Shown piece by piece: positions 53,090 through 64,000 of a DNA stretch of 64,000 nt. Source of the stretch: Siphonodentalium dalli (taxonomy: Eukaryota > Mollusca > Scaphopoda > Gadilida > Siphonodentaliidae); NCBI GenBank assembly GCA_032622095.1, contig CP136069.1, forward strand, positions 153,997,043-154,061,042, read 5' to 3'. Every line of letters begins with the position of its first letter. The first letter of the stretch is position 1. The position numbers were made by a program, and so were the translations under genes. The notes beneath the pieces are model-generated. The model had not been told where the DNA came from, did no database searches, and saw only the letters and a program-made list of their open reading frames with translations.

Positions 53090-53725
53090 GAGGTGTTAAA
53101 AATGTCAGAAATAATGATAACAAATTGTTAAAGAATGTAAGAAATAGAGGATCTCACATGAGTTTCCATTTTATACAGAATTTATCAACCGAGTTCACTA
53201 AATTCGATTTGAGCCGAGGATTACCGAGGCTCAAATAGAATTTAGTGGACGAGGTTGATAAATTACGTAGAATGAGTTTGAGATACCTTTTATCACATGA
53301 TAAAATAAAAGCGAAGCAACGCGAAGTATTCATCGAAAACAACAATCATAAACTTCAGCGATCGCAAGTCATTTAAATAATGGCGTGACGTCATCGCACG
53401 CGCTAATATGACACGTGTGTCTTACCAATAATTATGAAGCTGGTTTTGTAGCTTAATTATGTGATAAAAAAATGATAAAGAATGTAAGAAAAAATTATAA
53501 AAAATGATCAAAAATTGTTGATGAATATAAGAAAAATTTATATAAAAATATTATAAAATTGTTAAAGAATATAATAAAAAATGATAAACATTATTATAGA
53601 ATATAAGTAAAAATTATAAAAAGAAAATGATAGAAATGATAAAAATTGTTAGGCCAATGCATTCTCTTATATATGCAAGGCGACCTATGGTCGACTCGCA
53701 TATATAAGAGAATGCATTGGCACAG
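53090..53725. mobile_element. Minisatellite element with ATATATGCGAG hairpin, copy 2
   Basis: Degenerate tandem text of AATGATAAAGAATGTAAGAA-type units at 53090-53145 and 53455-53660. The right end is a hairpin GCATTCTCTTATATATGCAA ... CTCGCATATATAAGAGAATG. It mirrors the 12036-12446 element. The minisatellite is split by a separate palindrome-containing insertion (53150-53455). Confidence 0.65.
53165..53275. mobile_element. Palindrome within the minisatellite element
   Basis: AATTTATCAACCGAGTTCAC, TAAATTCGATTTGAGCC and the mirrored GGCTCAAATAGAATTTAGTG, GACGAGGTTGATAAATT surround the core GAGGATTACCGAGG. The arms are close to complementary throughout. Confidence 0.75.
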
Positions 53726-54340
53726 GGTGTTTAATGTTGCGCCAGCGCAGCTCCCGTCATAAAAGTGTTAACAGAGTGGAGACCAGAGCGTCGGGTCGCA
53801 TTACGACAACAGTATTAGTCCTACTCTCAATCTTGACACTAATGCTACATGTACTTCTGTCTACGATCGTGTATCTTGTGATTCCTTTTCGGTATGGGCA
53901 AATACAATATTCTCAAGACTTATATCTCATTTGGGGAGACGACTGTATTCAACTGGCTTCCGCACATAATGATGATTAAAAGTAAGTCTGGTCATCAATA
54001 ATGTGTATCTCAACAGCTTTCTCCACTATGGTTTTTTTTATCACACATCGCAGAGCCATTGTGTGAGGATCAAAGTTACTAGACTCACTGTCGGCTTGGA
54101 TATTGATTTCTAATAATATCGCGTATTGAGGATATTATATGTCGCTGGTTTGGGATCGAAATGTGCCGTCTCATTAATTAGGCAGTAACAGTAAAGAAGA
54201 ACACAAAAACAACAAAACGAACGAACAATTCAAAAATAGAAAAAATAACAAAATAACAAACAAATCATAACGGGAAGCTAGTCGCAATTAGTCCGTCTTT
54301 ATGCGATCATGCTGTACAAGTATACGCACAGCATCACGTC
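53726..54340 (+). repeat. Large repeat unit U, copy 4
   Basis: TCGCATTACGACAACAGTAT, CTGTCTACGATCGTGTATCT, TTGATTTCTAATAATATCGC GTATTGAGG and GGGAAGCTAGTCGCAATTAG match the other units in order. The 5' part is missing where the minisatellite element joins. Confidence 0.75.
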
Positions 54341-54960
54341 CTGATACACTACCATACAGTTTAGGTCTCCTACAATATAGGTGTTTTTGTCATGCTAACT
54401 GCCCTTGTGTCCGCTGATTTATAAGCAAACCGTCAACACGTTTCCGACCAACTCGGCGGCAGTCTGTCATTGTTCGACCCACTCGGTTGTGTCGTGTGAT
54501 GTCCTGTCTCATTATCGAGATGGTAAAATAAAATTAAAGAAACAACAACAAAACAAACAAACGAACAATAGAAAACAAAGCTGATATTCAAACTAAGAGA
54601 CACCTAACAGGAAGCTAGTTGCAATGGGTCCTTATTTATTAACGTAAGTCTGGTTATCAATAACATACATCTCCATTTATGGTTTTATCACAATGGAGGG
54701 ACATTGTCGGATGAAAGAAGTTCCGAGACTCATTATTTGTTGAAATTTTTCGTCCATTTCGAATGTATCTAATATGTTGATTATGCTATTGGTTTGTTAA
54801 ATAACTAATTTCGTTCTGTCTCATTATTGGGCCGCTCAGAAGAACGGAAAAAATAAAAATGAATTAACAAACACAAAGTAAAAACATTGCCAACTGATAC
54901 ACGACAAATATTGACTGGAATCTAATCTAAATTGACACAACTTTGTGCGATCAAGTCTTG
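54341..54960 (+). repeat. Large repeat unit U, copy 5, diverged
   Basis: TGTGTCCGCTGATTTATAAG, GTCTGGTTATCAATAACATA, then GGAAGCTAGTTGCAATGGGT and an A-rich tail. Shorter and more diverged than copies 2-4. It contains two A-rich tails, suggesting two partial units. Confidence 0.6.
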
Positions 54961-56792
54961 GCCGCTTGAATAGAAGATTATTGTGAATGGTGTGCTTACA
55001 ATTTTAGATCGTGCGAAGCGAAAAATTTACGGCACGTGATTAGCCATACATTGTACAGTTCAATAGTCCTACTAGTGGTCGCCATTTTAGCGAAACGAAA
55101 TTTTAGCTCGACATGAATTTTACGACTGTGAATAGCTGAACGCAGTCATAACTGATAACCGTCAGTTTGCAAAACCTCTCTAACGTTAATGCTCTCCTCA
55201 AAACCCGGTAGTCAAAGGGATGTAACCCAATATCTCAGTATATCACAACCAGTGGTCGCAGCTTTTTTCTTTCATTGGCACACTCTAGCTGATAGAGTGA
55301 CTCCCCTTTGAACACAGTCTCAACTGTGTCAGACTTCATTCTACTGCTTCTGTATTATGGTGAATATAGGTGATCGTGTTACTTAAACTCGACTGGTTTG
55401 GTTTAAGCAGATTCATGTTTTAATATCAAGCGCTCAGTTGGACATACTTTCTGGAATACCTTACACATGTAACATATAATGAAAGCACCGAGTGTACATC
55501 CCAACGATGAGCTTGTGAGATTGTACCGTTATTTAGCCTAAAGTGACATTTTGCAAACTCTTCGTAAAATGTGTATTTCAGATCTTTGAAAAAGATGTCA
55601 GTAGTGCAATGATTGAATACAGCATTGACATTTAACTAGTCTGTCAACATGTCTGGCAAATCCTGAACTCATTTATTAGTGTTGAATATTGATAGTGTCG
55701 TTCTGCAAATTCGACGAAAGATGTATAGTTCAAATGACAAAATCATTTACATGCATCACACATATGATTCAAACATATATGGCTGAACATAAATCTGTAC
55801 CACGTTTGTTTTTGTTATAAATTAACATGACCGTGAATTGTCCATGTGAATGTTCCACGATGCCACTCACTCGCCTGAAGTCGTTGCACCTCCTTGGGTT
55901 GGAACTTGTACTTGTCCAACTGGTACCTCAAGATTTCCAAATGTAGGAAATTTCCAGCCTGACACACCCCTAAGGTTGGAAAATTGCCAACTGGCGGCCA
56001 TTTCAAACCAAACTATATAACTAAAAGTAGAAAAAAAGCAAACTAACCACTAATTACCTGATTACGGCTTGGAAAATCAAACAACGACAACAATTCCAAT
56101 CTATATGTGGTGTAAAATGTCAAACTAATGTTGTGTCAGGCAAGAAGTATCCAACGGTTGAACATTTCTACCCAAACACTTGTGAGGCTATTGAACAACA
56201 CTGTATGATGAATGGACCACTGGGGACAGCGAACACTAGCGGTAGGCATCTTCAAGTGTATTTACACATTCATAGTGGTAGAGCTGCGATGTGGTTACGA
56301 TATTTGTATCAGTACAATCATGTCACTACAAGCATATCTAATTCTTCTATGAAGAACATGCAGGTGCCACTCCTCAACTACAAGTAATACTGGCGCTTTG
56401 GGGATATTAAATCGATATATGTTAACAAAGAGTACGTTATTTGCGATCGAGTGTTAATTGATTCCATTCTTTGATGATTGGTGGGCGAAAAAGACTTTAA
56501 AGTTTAGGTTTGACTTGTTCCGTTCGAGAAGAGAAACTGTGATAATGCAATCGATTTGAATGTTTGGTTTCTGTAAACGCGCGACCTGTTGTTTCCACAT
56601 AAAACAATAACTTCGTACTGTTATTCCATGAAATAGTTTCACACAGAATGTTGCAGAAAAAAATGTTGTCTGGAACGTGTCATTTGTTTCACTATTGTGC
56701 ATACTTTAGTGTGACTTTGCAGCGAGATACATGTTCCCCAAACATAGTTCCCGAAAAAATTAAATAACTATACTACATGTAGTTGAATCTAG
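54961..56792. other. No gene recognised; R2-like fragments
   Basis: GGTTGGAAAATTGCCAACTG at about 55974 resembles 63861-63885, and CCAACGGTTGAACA at 56150 resembles 44276. These place old R2-type fragments here. Frames of 63-84 codons show no domain. Confidence 0.4.
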
Positions 56793-57052
56793 ATGATTAT
56801 GATAATGATGATGATGGTGGTGGTAGTGAATGTGTTGAGAAAATATGGTCTCTGATGATGATGACCATGATGACGATGGCGATGGTGATGTGGCTGATGA
56901 TGATGGTGTGATGATGATGGTGAGTACACATGATGATGATGACGATGGTGATTGAGATGATGCGCAATAGTAGTGGTGGTGTTGATCGACGAGGATGTGA
57001 TGGCAGAAAATGATAATGCTGCTGATCATGGACACGATGAAGATTACTATAA
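56793..57052 (+). repeat. GAT/ATG trinucleotide microsatellite
   Basis: Long runs of GATGATGATG with GGTG and GACGATGG interruptions. The His/Ser-rich frame on the minus strand (56760-57062) is a translation of this simple repeat. Confidence 0.9.
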
Positions 57053-57945
57053 GTATTTGCACCCAGTCAGATTTATATAACTAGCTCGATGTATATTATG
57101 AACATACATGCATACTCCATATATCACTCAATCTATCTTGTCTATACTATCTCCAATTATATTTCTCAATATTCATTTATGTACATTGGATAAAGCATAC
57201 CAATGTATTTGTATACTAACAAAATATATTTGAGTATGATAATCAGACAAACGTCATCCATTACTGTACACATGTGTGGGTGCCTTGCTTTATATCTGTC
57301 AGATGGGGTTTGTTCAGGCATGTGCCATTTGGTTTGTTGCCATAAATAGAAGATCTAATGTAATGTTCGCAACCCAACATAGCGTCCAAATGAAATTTGG
57401 TGGGCGCGAAAACGATTACTGGTCCGTGTATGGGTAATGTGATATGATGCTATGCACCAATACGCCTTAAAATGCTTGACGGGTGATACTTATCTCACCG
57501 ACAGTCCGTTAATCTTTTACAAGATTAATTGCGCTCTTGACATAATGTTGTCTTTTGGAAACATAGTGTGTCAGATGCATCAGATAATGATTGCGCTCTA
57601 GTATATGTATGTTGCACATGTCTACTTTAATTGACACGTCCTAAGTATGCCTCCTCGACTGATATTGACTGGTAGCTACTATAGTTGTTTCTTGGGTCTT
57701 TTCACCCTTGTGAGACCGGGCTAAAATATGTCCACCGCCCCACTGCGAGGGACGAGAACACCCTAATGTGAACCCTGTTTGTCGTGGGGTCATCCAGTGA
57801 GGTGTGAGGTAGGAGTCCTGGTGGTATTATGGCGGCCGTATAACGTAAAACATTGACCTGATGTCCAGTTCCAACATCCTCGCACAAATACGCACATAAT
57901 CGACCTATAATATGAAATATTATGTACATAATGTGATTTTTTGAT
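57053..57945. other. No gene seen
   Basis: Overlapping minus frames at 57702-58014 show no domain. No repeat ends were defined. Confidence 0.4.
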
Positions 57946-58215
57946 TCTGAAATAAGCAGATAATGGAATCATACCCGTTATTTCGTGTTTTGGCGCGGGC
58001 CACAGAGAAAACACATATTAAAGAGATTACACGTGAAAAGTCGTGAGTTGTGTTATATGTGTCATTATCTGCACATAATCTGATTAGAATCGACTCATTA
58101 CGAGTCGATAATGTGACTAAAACGCGCTCATTTTCAGCAGATTATTGACTCAAAATGAGTCGATTCTAACCAGATTATCTACAAGTTCTATTATAAGCAA
58201 ATAATGTGCGACTTT
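57946..58215. mobile_element. Foldback element, TAATCTGATTAGAATCGACT arms
   Basis: CATAATCTGATTAGAATCGA CTCATTACGAG is mirrored by CTCAAAATGAGTCGATTCTA ACCAGATTAT. Outside these, AATAAGCAGATAATG at the left and ATAAGCAAATAATG at the right are direct, not inverted. Non-coding. Confidence 0.6.
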
Positions 58216-58339
58216 TCGGGAGAAGGGGCTGCCATTTCGGTCCGACATCTCTTCCCGTGCGAGTGGTTGATTTGACATCAATCCACTAAGCACGCCTCTT
58301 CCACATTATTTGTATTTGTTTCTGATGTCTGCAGTTTTG

Positions 58340-58625
58340 TTTTATGCAAATTCAAATTCAAATTAGTTTATTCATCAGATAACTATACATAAATAAAATA
58401 TAACAATACATATAGAACAAACATAGATATCTGATGGGGAGGGATATGACTATTCAGTCGTCTTCCTGTCCCACCCCTAGGCCACTTCAGCTACACATAC
58501 ATCACTGCTGAGTCACTGTGCTATAAACAAAAGATATATTAATTGGAATTGTAGGTTGTTTTTGTTAGTTTTTTTGTTTTCAGTGAAAAGCATAAGTTTA
58601 AGTATAAACTAAAAAATTCTTAAAA
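58340..58625 (-). mobile_element. 3' UTR of the near-intact LINE
   Basis: Minus strand from the ORF2 stop to the tail AATAAACTAATTTGAATTTG AATTTG. Contains the stem-forming block GGAAGACGACTGAATAGTCA shared with 51797-52177. The TTTGAA repeats at the end are the probable 3' terminal repeat of this family. Confidence 0.75.
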
Positions 58626-61600
58626 CTAATTCTTACAGTCAGGACAAAAGGTGTTACTGCATTGAACTGTGTGAGGATACTTCTCTACAATTGAGTCTGC
58701 AAGACGTTTTTTGAAAGAATTTCTTAATGAGATAGAGCGTATATTTGACTTTAATAAATTCCATTTATGTGGAATAGCATGAAATGGCAAAAGAGAACTA
58801 AATGCGGTTCGGGGTACTTTTTCTTCTACATCCCTGGAATGTCGTGTTTTCCCTTTCTTTTTCCATACCAAATAAGGAAGAAGAGATTGTGGTATTGTTT
58901 TGTTTCTACAATCGAAAGCGAATAGGTTAACTCTTAAAGTATATAGGTCATGGATCTTCAGTATTTTACATTTTGCAAATAGGGGGTCTGTATGGCTCCT
59001 GTATCTTCTTAAATTTATAATGCGTAAAGCCTTTTTCTGAATTGTCATTAATCTGTTACAGGATTTAGCATTCCCCCAAATCTCTATGCCATATAATAAA
59101 TGGCTTTGTATTAGTGTCAAGTAGGGGGTTTTCAGGCATGGATGGGGTAGAATATTTTTGGCTCGGTTTATAAAATACAGTGATTGAGAAATCTTTGATG
59201 CTATTGGTGCTACATGACTTTTAAAAGTTAGATTATCATCTATGTGGATTCCAAGAAATTTAAATGATTGTTTAGGGCAATCGTTACCAATTCTCTCTAT
59301 CAATTGACCATCTAAGGTCAACTGGTGATTTCCACATCGATATTCCCCTCCGGTAGGTTGAATCAACATAGATTTGGTTTTCTCAATATTTAACGATAAT
59401 TTGTTAGCTTTACACCACTGGCTTATATTATTTAGTTCATTGTTGGCTCTCTTGAAGATAATATCGAGGTTGTGATGTGACAGATAAGCTGTTGTGTCAT
59501 CTGCATATGATAATATATTAAGATCTGTACTTCTGTGCATGTCATTGACATATAGTAAAAAAATCAAGGGCCCAATAATTCAGCCCTGGGGCACTCCACA
59601 TAATAAGGGCATTTTAGTGGATCTTGTATCATTTATTTCAACAAATTGAGTGCGATTATTTAGGTAACTCCTGAACCACTCGTTTGCAGTACCTCGTATA
59701 CCATAGTTAGTCAATTTTGATAAAAGTATTTCATGATTAATGGAATCAAAGGCTTTTGAGAAATCTAAAAATATAGAAAGTGTACACGCCTTGGTTTTTT
59801 TATTATCATTATTCATAGCGACATCATTCAAAAATTTTAAGACTGGATGGATGGTAGAATGGTATTTTCTGTATCCAAATTGATTCGGGAAGAGTATATT
59901 TCTGCTATTCAAATAGTTTGTGACACGTTTGTGAACAATTTTTTCTAGTACTTTAGAGAAGGTAGGCAGAATACTTATTGGGCGATAATTACTTATATCT
60001 TCTGACTGTCCAGATTTATAAAGAGGAATTACTTTTGCAATTTTCATGCCATCTGGGACAGATCCTGTTTCTAAAGATCGGTTGATGATGTGGGTAAGTG
60101 GGAGGGCAACTTCATTAACAATTATCTTCATAAACGAAGTAGAAATACCATTTATATCTAAGCTGCGTTTATCTTTCATTTGCTTGATTATTGAAACAAC
60201 TTCTTCAGGGCAAGTTGGGAACATAAACATGCTAGTTGATTGGGGTTTGTCAATATAATCTGTAAAATGATGTTTTGCTTGTGGTATGTTTTTTGCAACA
60301 AGATGTCCGATATTCGCAAAATATTCATTAAATTCATTTGCAATTCTCTCAGGTTCAACAATCTGTTGTCCATTAAGTGTAATATTTTTTGGGACAACTC
60401 TCTTAGGATTCTCATACTGTAGTGCTTCTCTCATAATATTCCAAATTCTATGTGAGTCATTTTTGTATCTTGTTAACATAGTTTGATAGTGAATTTGTTT
60501 AGCCTTTCTTCTCTCTCTATTGAATAATTTACAGTGATCTTTATATCTCGACTCATTTTGTGTAAAATTAGTATTTTTAAATTTTAATTGAAATAATTTA
60601 TTTTTTTCCACCGATATTTGTAGAAGTTCCTTTGTCATCCATGGTTGTTGTTTTTGAAATCGTTTCGGTATTGTCGTCGACCTCAATGGGAATGCTATTT
60701 CAAATGCATTTTGATAAATATCAATATAAGCATTATAGCTCTCGTTTGGGCATTCACCGAATAGTACGTTTTGGTAATTTTCAGCAGATAAAATTCTTTT
60801 AAAGCAAGAAATATTTTCATCACTAAAGCTTCTTTTTCTCATTGTTTTTTGGGTGCAATAATAATCTTTCTGTTCTGTTTCTCGAGTATAAATACCGAAG
60901 TGATCACTGACATCACATACAATTATACCCGATTCTAAATTTTGTGCGGTATGGTTAGTTAGAATTTGGTCTATTAGTGTAGCAGAATAGTTTGTTATTC
61001 TTGTTGGCTTAGTAACTGTTGGTACAAAACCATCAGAAAATGAGTTGTCAATGAAATAACTGGTCTTTTCGTGTTTGCCATAATTCATATAGTTAACATT
61101 ATAATCCCCCATTAAAAAGGCTTTCTTATTCTCTTCATTAATTTTTGTCATTATTTCTTTCATATGTTCAATGAATTTGTTCAAGTCTGCTTTTGGAGGT
61201 GAATTTGGTCTATATATAGATCCAATTACATATGATTTCTGATGTGGGATAACTATTTCGACAAATAAGGATTCAAATATATGTGGGGAAAAAATTGATA
61301 AGTCTTCACGTATATTATAGTTTAAGTCGTTCCTGATATAAAGACCAACTCCTCCTCGTATACCATCACCGTCAGGGCGTGTTTTACTCAATAAAGGATG
61401 GTATCCTTCTATTGTAAAATTTTGGTTGTCTGGTATTCGAAATGTTTCCGACAACCCTATTACAGCCAATTTTTCTCGATTGTTTTGCATTTCAAATATT
61501 AAGTTATTAAGAGCATCCCAATTTGCATTCAAACTTTGGCAGTTAATACTGAAAACACTCATGGTACTTGATTTTTTGGAGACTTTCGCATTGTATTCTT

Positions 61601-61730
61601 GTGGTGTTAAGTAGTCACAATTTGGAAGAACTTGTGTTATTTGAATAGAATTCTCATTATCATTCTCCTCATAATAAAGGTCTGTAAATTCCTTTCCACT
61701 GAACAACATGTTGGTTGTATTACCTGCCAT
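58626..61730 (-). pseudogene. LINE ORF2: endonuclease plus reverse transcriptase, one in-frame TGA
   Basis: One frame of 1034 codons plus stop, interrupted only by TGA at 59580-59582 (codon 717). The start at 61730 follows an in-frame TGA. The APE-type endonuclease has SINCQSL (61-67), LSET (93-96), SIYRP (171-175), GDYN (208-211), DQILTN (254-259) and SDH (275-277). The reverse transcriptase has KVIPLYKSG (566-574), NYRPIS (581-586), LDFSKAFDSINHEIL (655-669), GVPQG (712-716) and catalytic YADD (742-745). A Cys-containing end (FCPDCKN) follows. The TGA replaces the residue after GVPQG, normally Ser, so the protein would stop before YADD. The organisation fits CR1/L2/Jockey-type LINEs, but the clade is not settled. 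It copies RNA at nicked target DNA. Confidence 0.9.
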
Positions 61731-62927
61731 TGATAAAATAGCAATTGATCAGAAATTTGACATTAAGGCTAATTGTAAACACAAGAGACACAGCAGTGAT
61801 GGATGTAACAATAGTAACAAAAATTATAAAGAAAATAAAGAAAACATAAATGGATACGTCCGATTACAACCTCCACACGGGAAGGGTTATGTATAAATCC
61901 TGAGTTTACCATAGGAACTTTATAAATGTAACATTCTTCATTGGTTGTTTCATAGCTATAGAAATGTGAACATCCAATCAAATAGATATTTGTATAAATG
62001 CTTCTTGAAATTTATTATTATAAATATGTCAAAGATTGTTTCCTCGTTATAGAAATGCAACTATTAAATGCTTCAAGAAATCTGGTAAAAAAACAAACAA
62101 AAAAACTCAAACTCTTAAGTTTCTATAAATAAAACTACTTGTAAATAAATTTATCATAGGTTAATTCCTTGAACGTTTGCAGAAATGCGAACAATAAATA
62201 ATAAAGATATCTGTCTAAATCTGATTTAGAAACATTAAAGTTCATTACTTCAATAGAACATAGAATATGTTTAATAAGACATAGAATATGTCAGAGGTCG
62301 CTCCCTGATTCAGAAATGCCAACATTCAAAATCAAAGGATCAGTCTTTAATTTTCAACAGAAACTATTTTTATATAAATTTAACATAGCTTGCTTCCTCA
62401 TCACAGAAATGCAAGTAATAAATACTTCACAAAATATGTGATAAGAAATTCAAAGTCTTAAGTTTTCTGCAAAAACTACCTGTAAATAAATCTATCATAG
62501 GTTAATTCCTTGAACATTCGCAAAAATATTACCATTAAATAATAAGATTATTTGTCTAAATCAGACATACATGTAGAAACATTAAAGTTCATCACTTCAA
62601 CATGACGATATAATTTGTTTAATGAGACACTGTATATGTTGGAGGCTACTCCCCGATGCAGAAATGCGAGCATCCAATGATAAGGTCTTTCATCTAAATC
62701 AGACATAGAAAAAAAGTTCATCATTTTAATAAGACATAAATATGTTAAGAGGCCGCTTACAACAAGCAACAAGGATACTTGTCCAAATCAGACACTGAAG
62801 CAATAAAGTTACTTCAAAGCGTCCACATCCGACTCAGACAACCACCCCCATCACTCAATTCCAACATCCCTGCCAAAAGGAAACAACCTCCAACATTTAG
62901 TTAATCACTAACGAATATGATGGCACT
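61731..62927 (-). repeat. LINE inter-ORF region with about 340-bp imperfect tandem units
   Basis: Recurring phrases: TTAATTCCTTGAAC followed by GCAGAAAT-like text (62161, 62502); TCCTCGTTATAGAAATGCAA and TCCTCATCACAGAAATGCAA (62041, 62397); CTAAATCAGACAT...AAAGTTCAT (three times). Each half-unit carries GCAGAAATGC. No frame of length survives on the minus strand. A spacer this long and repetitive between ORF1 and ORF2 is unusual for a LINE. It may be inserted sequence or a genuine family trait. Confidence 0.6.
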
Positions 62928-63380
62928 CTAACTATCATGAAGTGTGACCCATCTGCCTGCCGAATTTTTCGTTTGAAGAACCACATTAACTCCTTCTACT
63001 CGGATTCTTGTTTTTAAGTTTTTGTCTTTCATTCGAAGGGAGTAGGCTTTCTTGGCCAATTGAGCGCGCTCCCGTTTCAGTTCTGGTGGTAAATCCGTAC
63101 GGATAGAGATCCTTTTCCCTTGAATTTTGTCTATAAGGTTCATCACTGCTTGTTTGTCTCTATCAGTTGCCATACATGCTATGATAGGGTGTGGTGGAGG
63201 TCATGCTTGTACTCCTTGCGCGACCATTGATTTGTGCTCAATGGGTAATCGATGTGCATTAATCATTCTGTCCACGATCTTATCAGCGGTTTCTTTTTCC
63301 ATTTCGAGAGTTTTAATAAAGAACTTCAACAGAACTGCATAAGAATCTTCTTGCGCAGTTTCTTGTTTTATTCCGTAAAA
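62928..63380 (-). pseudogene. LINE ORF1 remnant, one in-frame TGA
   Basis: Open minus frame, broken only by TGA at 63201-63203. Upstream part: EDSYAVLLKFFIKTLEMEKE, then RMINAHRLP. Downstream part: KIQGKRISIRTDLPPELKRE ... KTRIRVEGVNVVLQTKN. 'RTDLPPEL...RA.L...A...R....KTRI.V' is a recognisable C-terminal domain of LINE ORF1 nucleic-acid-binding proteins. The 5' side runs into a family C TTAA-element end at about 63380, so the N-terminus is lost. Same strand as ORF2 and in the expected order, so one element. Confidence 0.7.
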
Positions 63381-63418
63381 TTGTTGTTGTTGGAATCTGA
63401 TGATATGGAGTACCTTTA
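63376..63418. mobile_element. End of TTAA family C element, truncating the LINE
   Basis: TTGTTGTTGTTGGAATCTGA TGATATGG, then AGTACCT|TTAA, matches 6778-6840. It abuts the ORF1 frame. Confidence 0.55.
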
Positions 63419-63486
63419 AACACGAGTCACAATCCCACCAGACGTACCGGATATCGGTAGATGACCCTCGTCACCCAGCCTGTTCT

Positions 63487-64000
63487 CAGGGACGTGGCTA
63501 GAGGGTTTCGGTTGGGGATGTCCAATTTGGAGAATTACAACTGCCTCGCCCCCCCCCCTTGAATCCGACCAAACACAAATTTTGCATAATTCCACTTGCA
63601 CCCACTTGCATGCACATCAGTGCTCAGGCCTAATAGCCTATATAATCATAAACCATGGTGACCATGATGACCATTTAAGTCCACAATTTTGACCAAATGT
63701 AGTAAAATATTGTTTTCTTAAGTCAATTAGAAGTTTTTTATTGGCCACGGGGGAGGGACCATGAACATTTTGAAATATGAACAAGAAAATAGCAAAATCC
63801 TAGCATCTAGACTAGCCTCAAGCCTTCATAGAGTTGGAAATTTCAAACCTGGCAAACTTAGGTTGGAAAATGTCCAACTGATGACAATTCCCATGACAAT
63901 AATGACCAAATGTAGGACAATATTGTTTTCTTAAATTAATTAGCAGGTTTTGACTGGCCACGGGGGAGGGACCAGGGCACAAGTTTTCCAAGTGTTGGAA
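63487..64000. repeat. Dispersed repeat R2 with 220-bp internal duplication
   Basis: AGGGACGTGGCTAGAGGGTT and TGTCCAATTTGGAGAATTAC mark the family. Two copies of GACCAAATGTAG, ATATTGTTTTCTTAA and TTGGCCACGGGGGAGGGACCA-like text start at about 63692 and 63903. The repeat continues past the window edge. Confidence 0.65.

Noticed and set aside
56760-57062. His/Ser-rich 100-codon minus frame
   Set aside because: Translation of a GAT/ATG microsatellite.

Overview
The window looks like a repeat-rich, AT-rich piece of an invertebrate animal genome. There are no operons and no densely packed genes. The few real coding stretches are short and flanked by splice-like signals, and most recognisable sequence is transposon-derived. 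A tRNA-headed SINE at about 14.84-15.11 kb carries a conserved central block of the kind I associate with molluscan/bilaterian 'Meta-type' SINEs. With the TIR-domain exon and the LINEs, this favours a mollusc or other lophotrochozoan. The species is not identifiable and the phylum is an inference.

Host coding content is sparse. The one convincing host exon is a TIR-domain exon on the minus strand (9717-10271), bounded by a plausible 3' splice site and a GTAAGC donor, both in phase 1. Weaker candidates are a possible terminal exon (2893-3025, +), a hypothetical membrane-anchor ORF (27257-27739, -) with a decayed relative at 35.57-35.93 kb, and a coding-like fragment at 36.29-36.55 kb (+).

Retroelements: a nearly intact two-ORF LINE lies on the minus strand at about 58.34-63.38 kb. 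Its ORF2 (endonuclease plus reverse transcriptase) is open for 1034 codons except for one TGA inside the RT domain, and its ORF1 remnant also carries a single TGA. Three further LINE pieces are present (9.42-9.69 kb +, 34.72-35.31 kb -, 51.80-52.39 kb -). tRNA-derived SINEs sit at 0.87-0.96, 1.93-2.06, 14.84-15.11, 35.31-35.41 and 39.72-39.93 kb.

DNA transposon remains dominate the rest. Several families of short non-autonomous elements sit between TTAA sites (piggyBac-like target), and one pair gives an internal empty-site/filled-site comparison (4.82-5.11 kb against 31.05 kb). Others are a TA-flanked near-perfect palindrome family (19.76 and 23.74 kb), a 'hairpin-of-hairpins' family (7.26, 8.26 and 41.18 kb), larger inverted-repeat elements (25.6-26.4, 43.0-44.0 and 46.3-47.6 kb) and isolated long palindromes (46.2, 47.7, 49.2 and 53.2 kb). 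No transposase gene was recognised. From 45.4 to 55 kb a unit of roughly 1.1 kb recurs four to five times, interrupted by later insertions, and 37.9-39.5 kb holds a diverged segmental duplication.

I see no rRNA, CRISPR array or free-standing tRNA gene. The main interest is how this region is layered by repeats around one shuffle-compatible immune-type exon.
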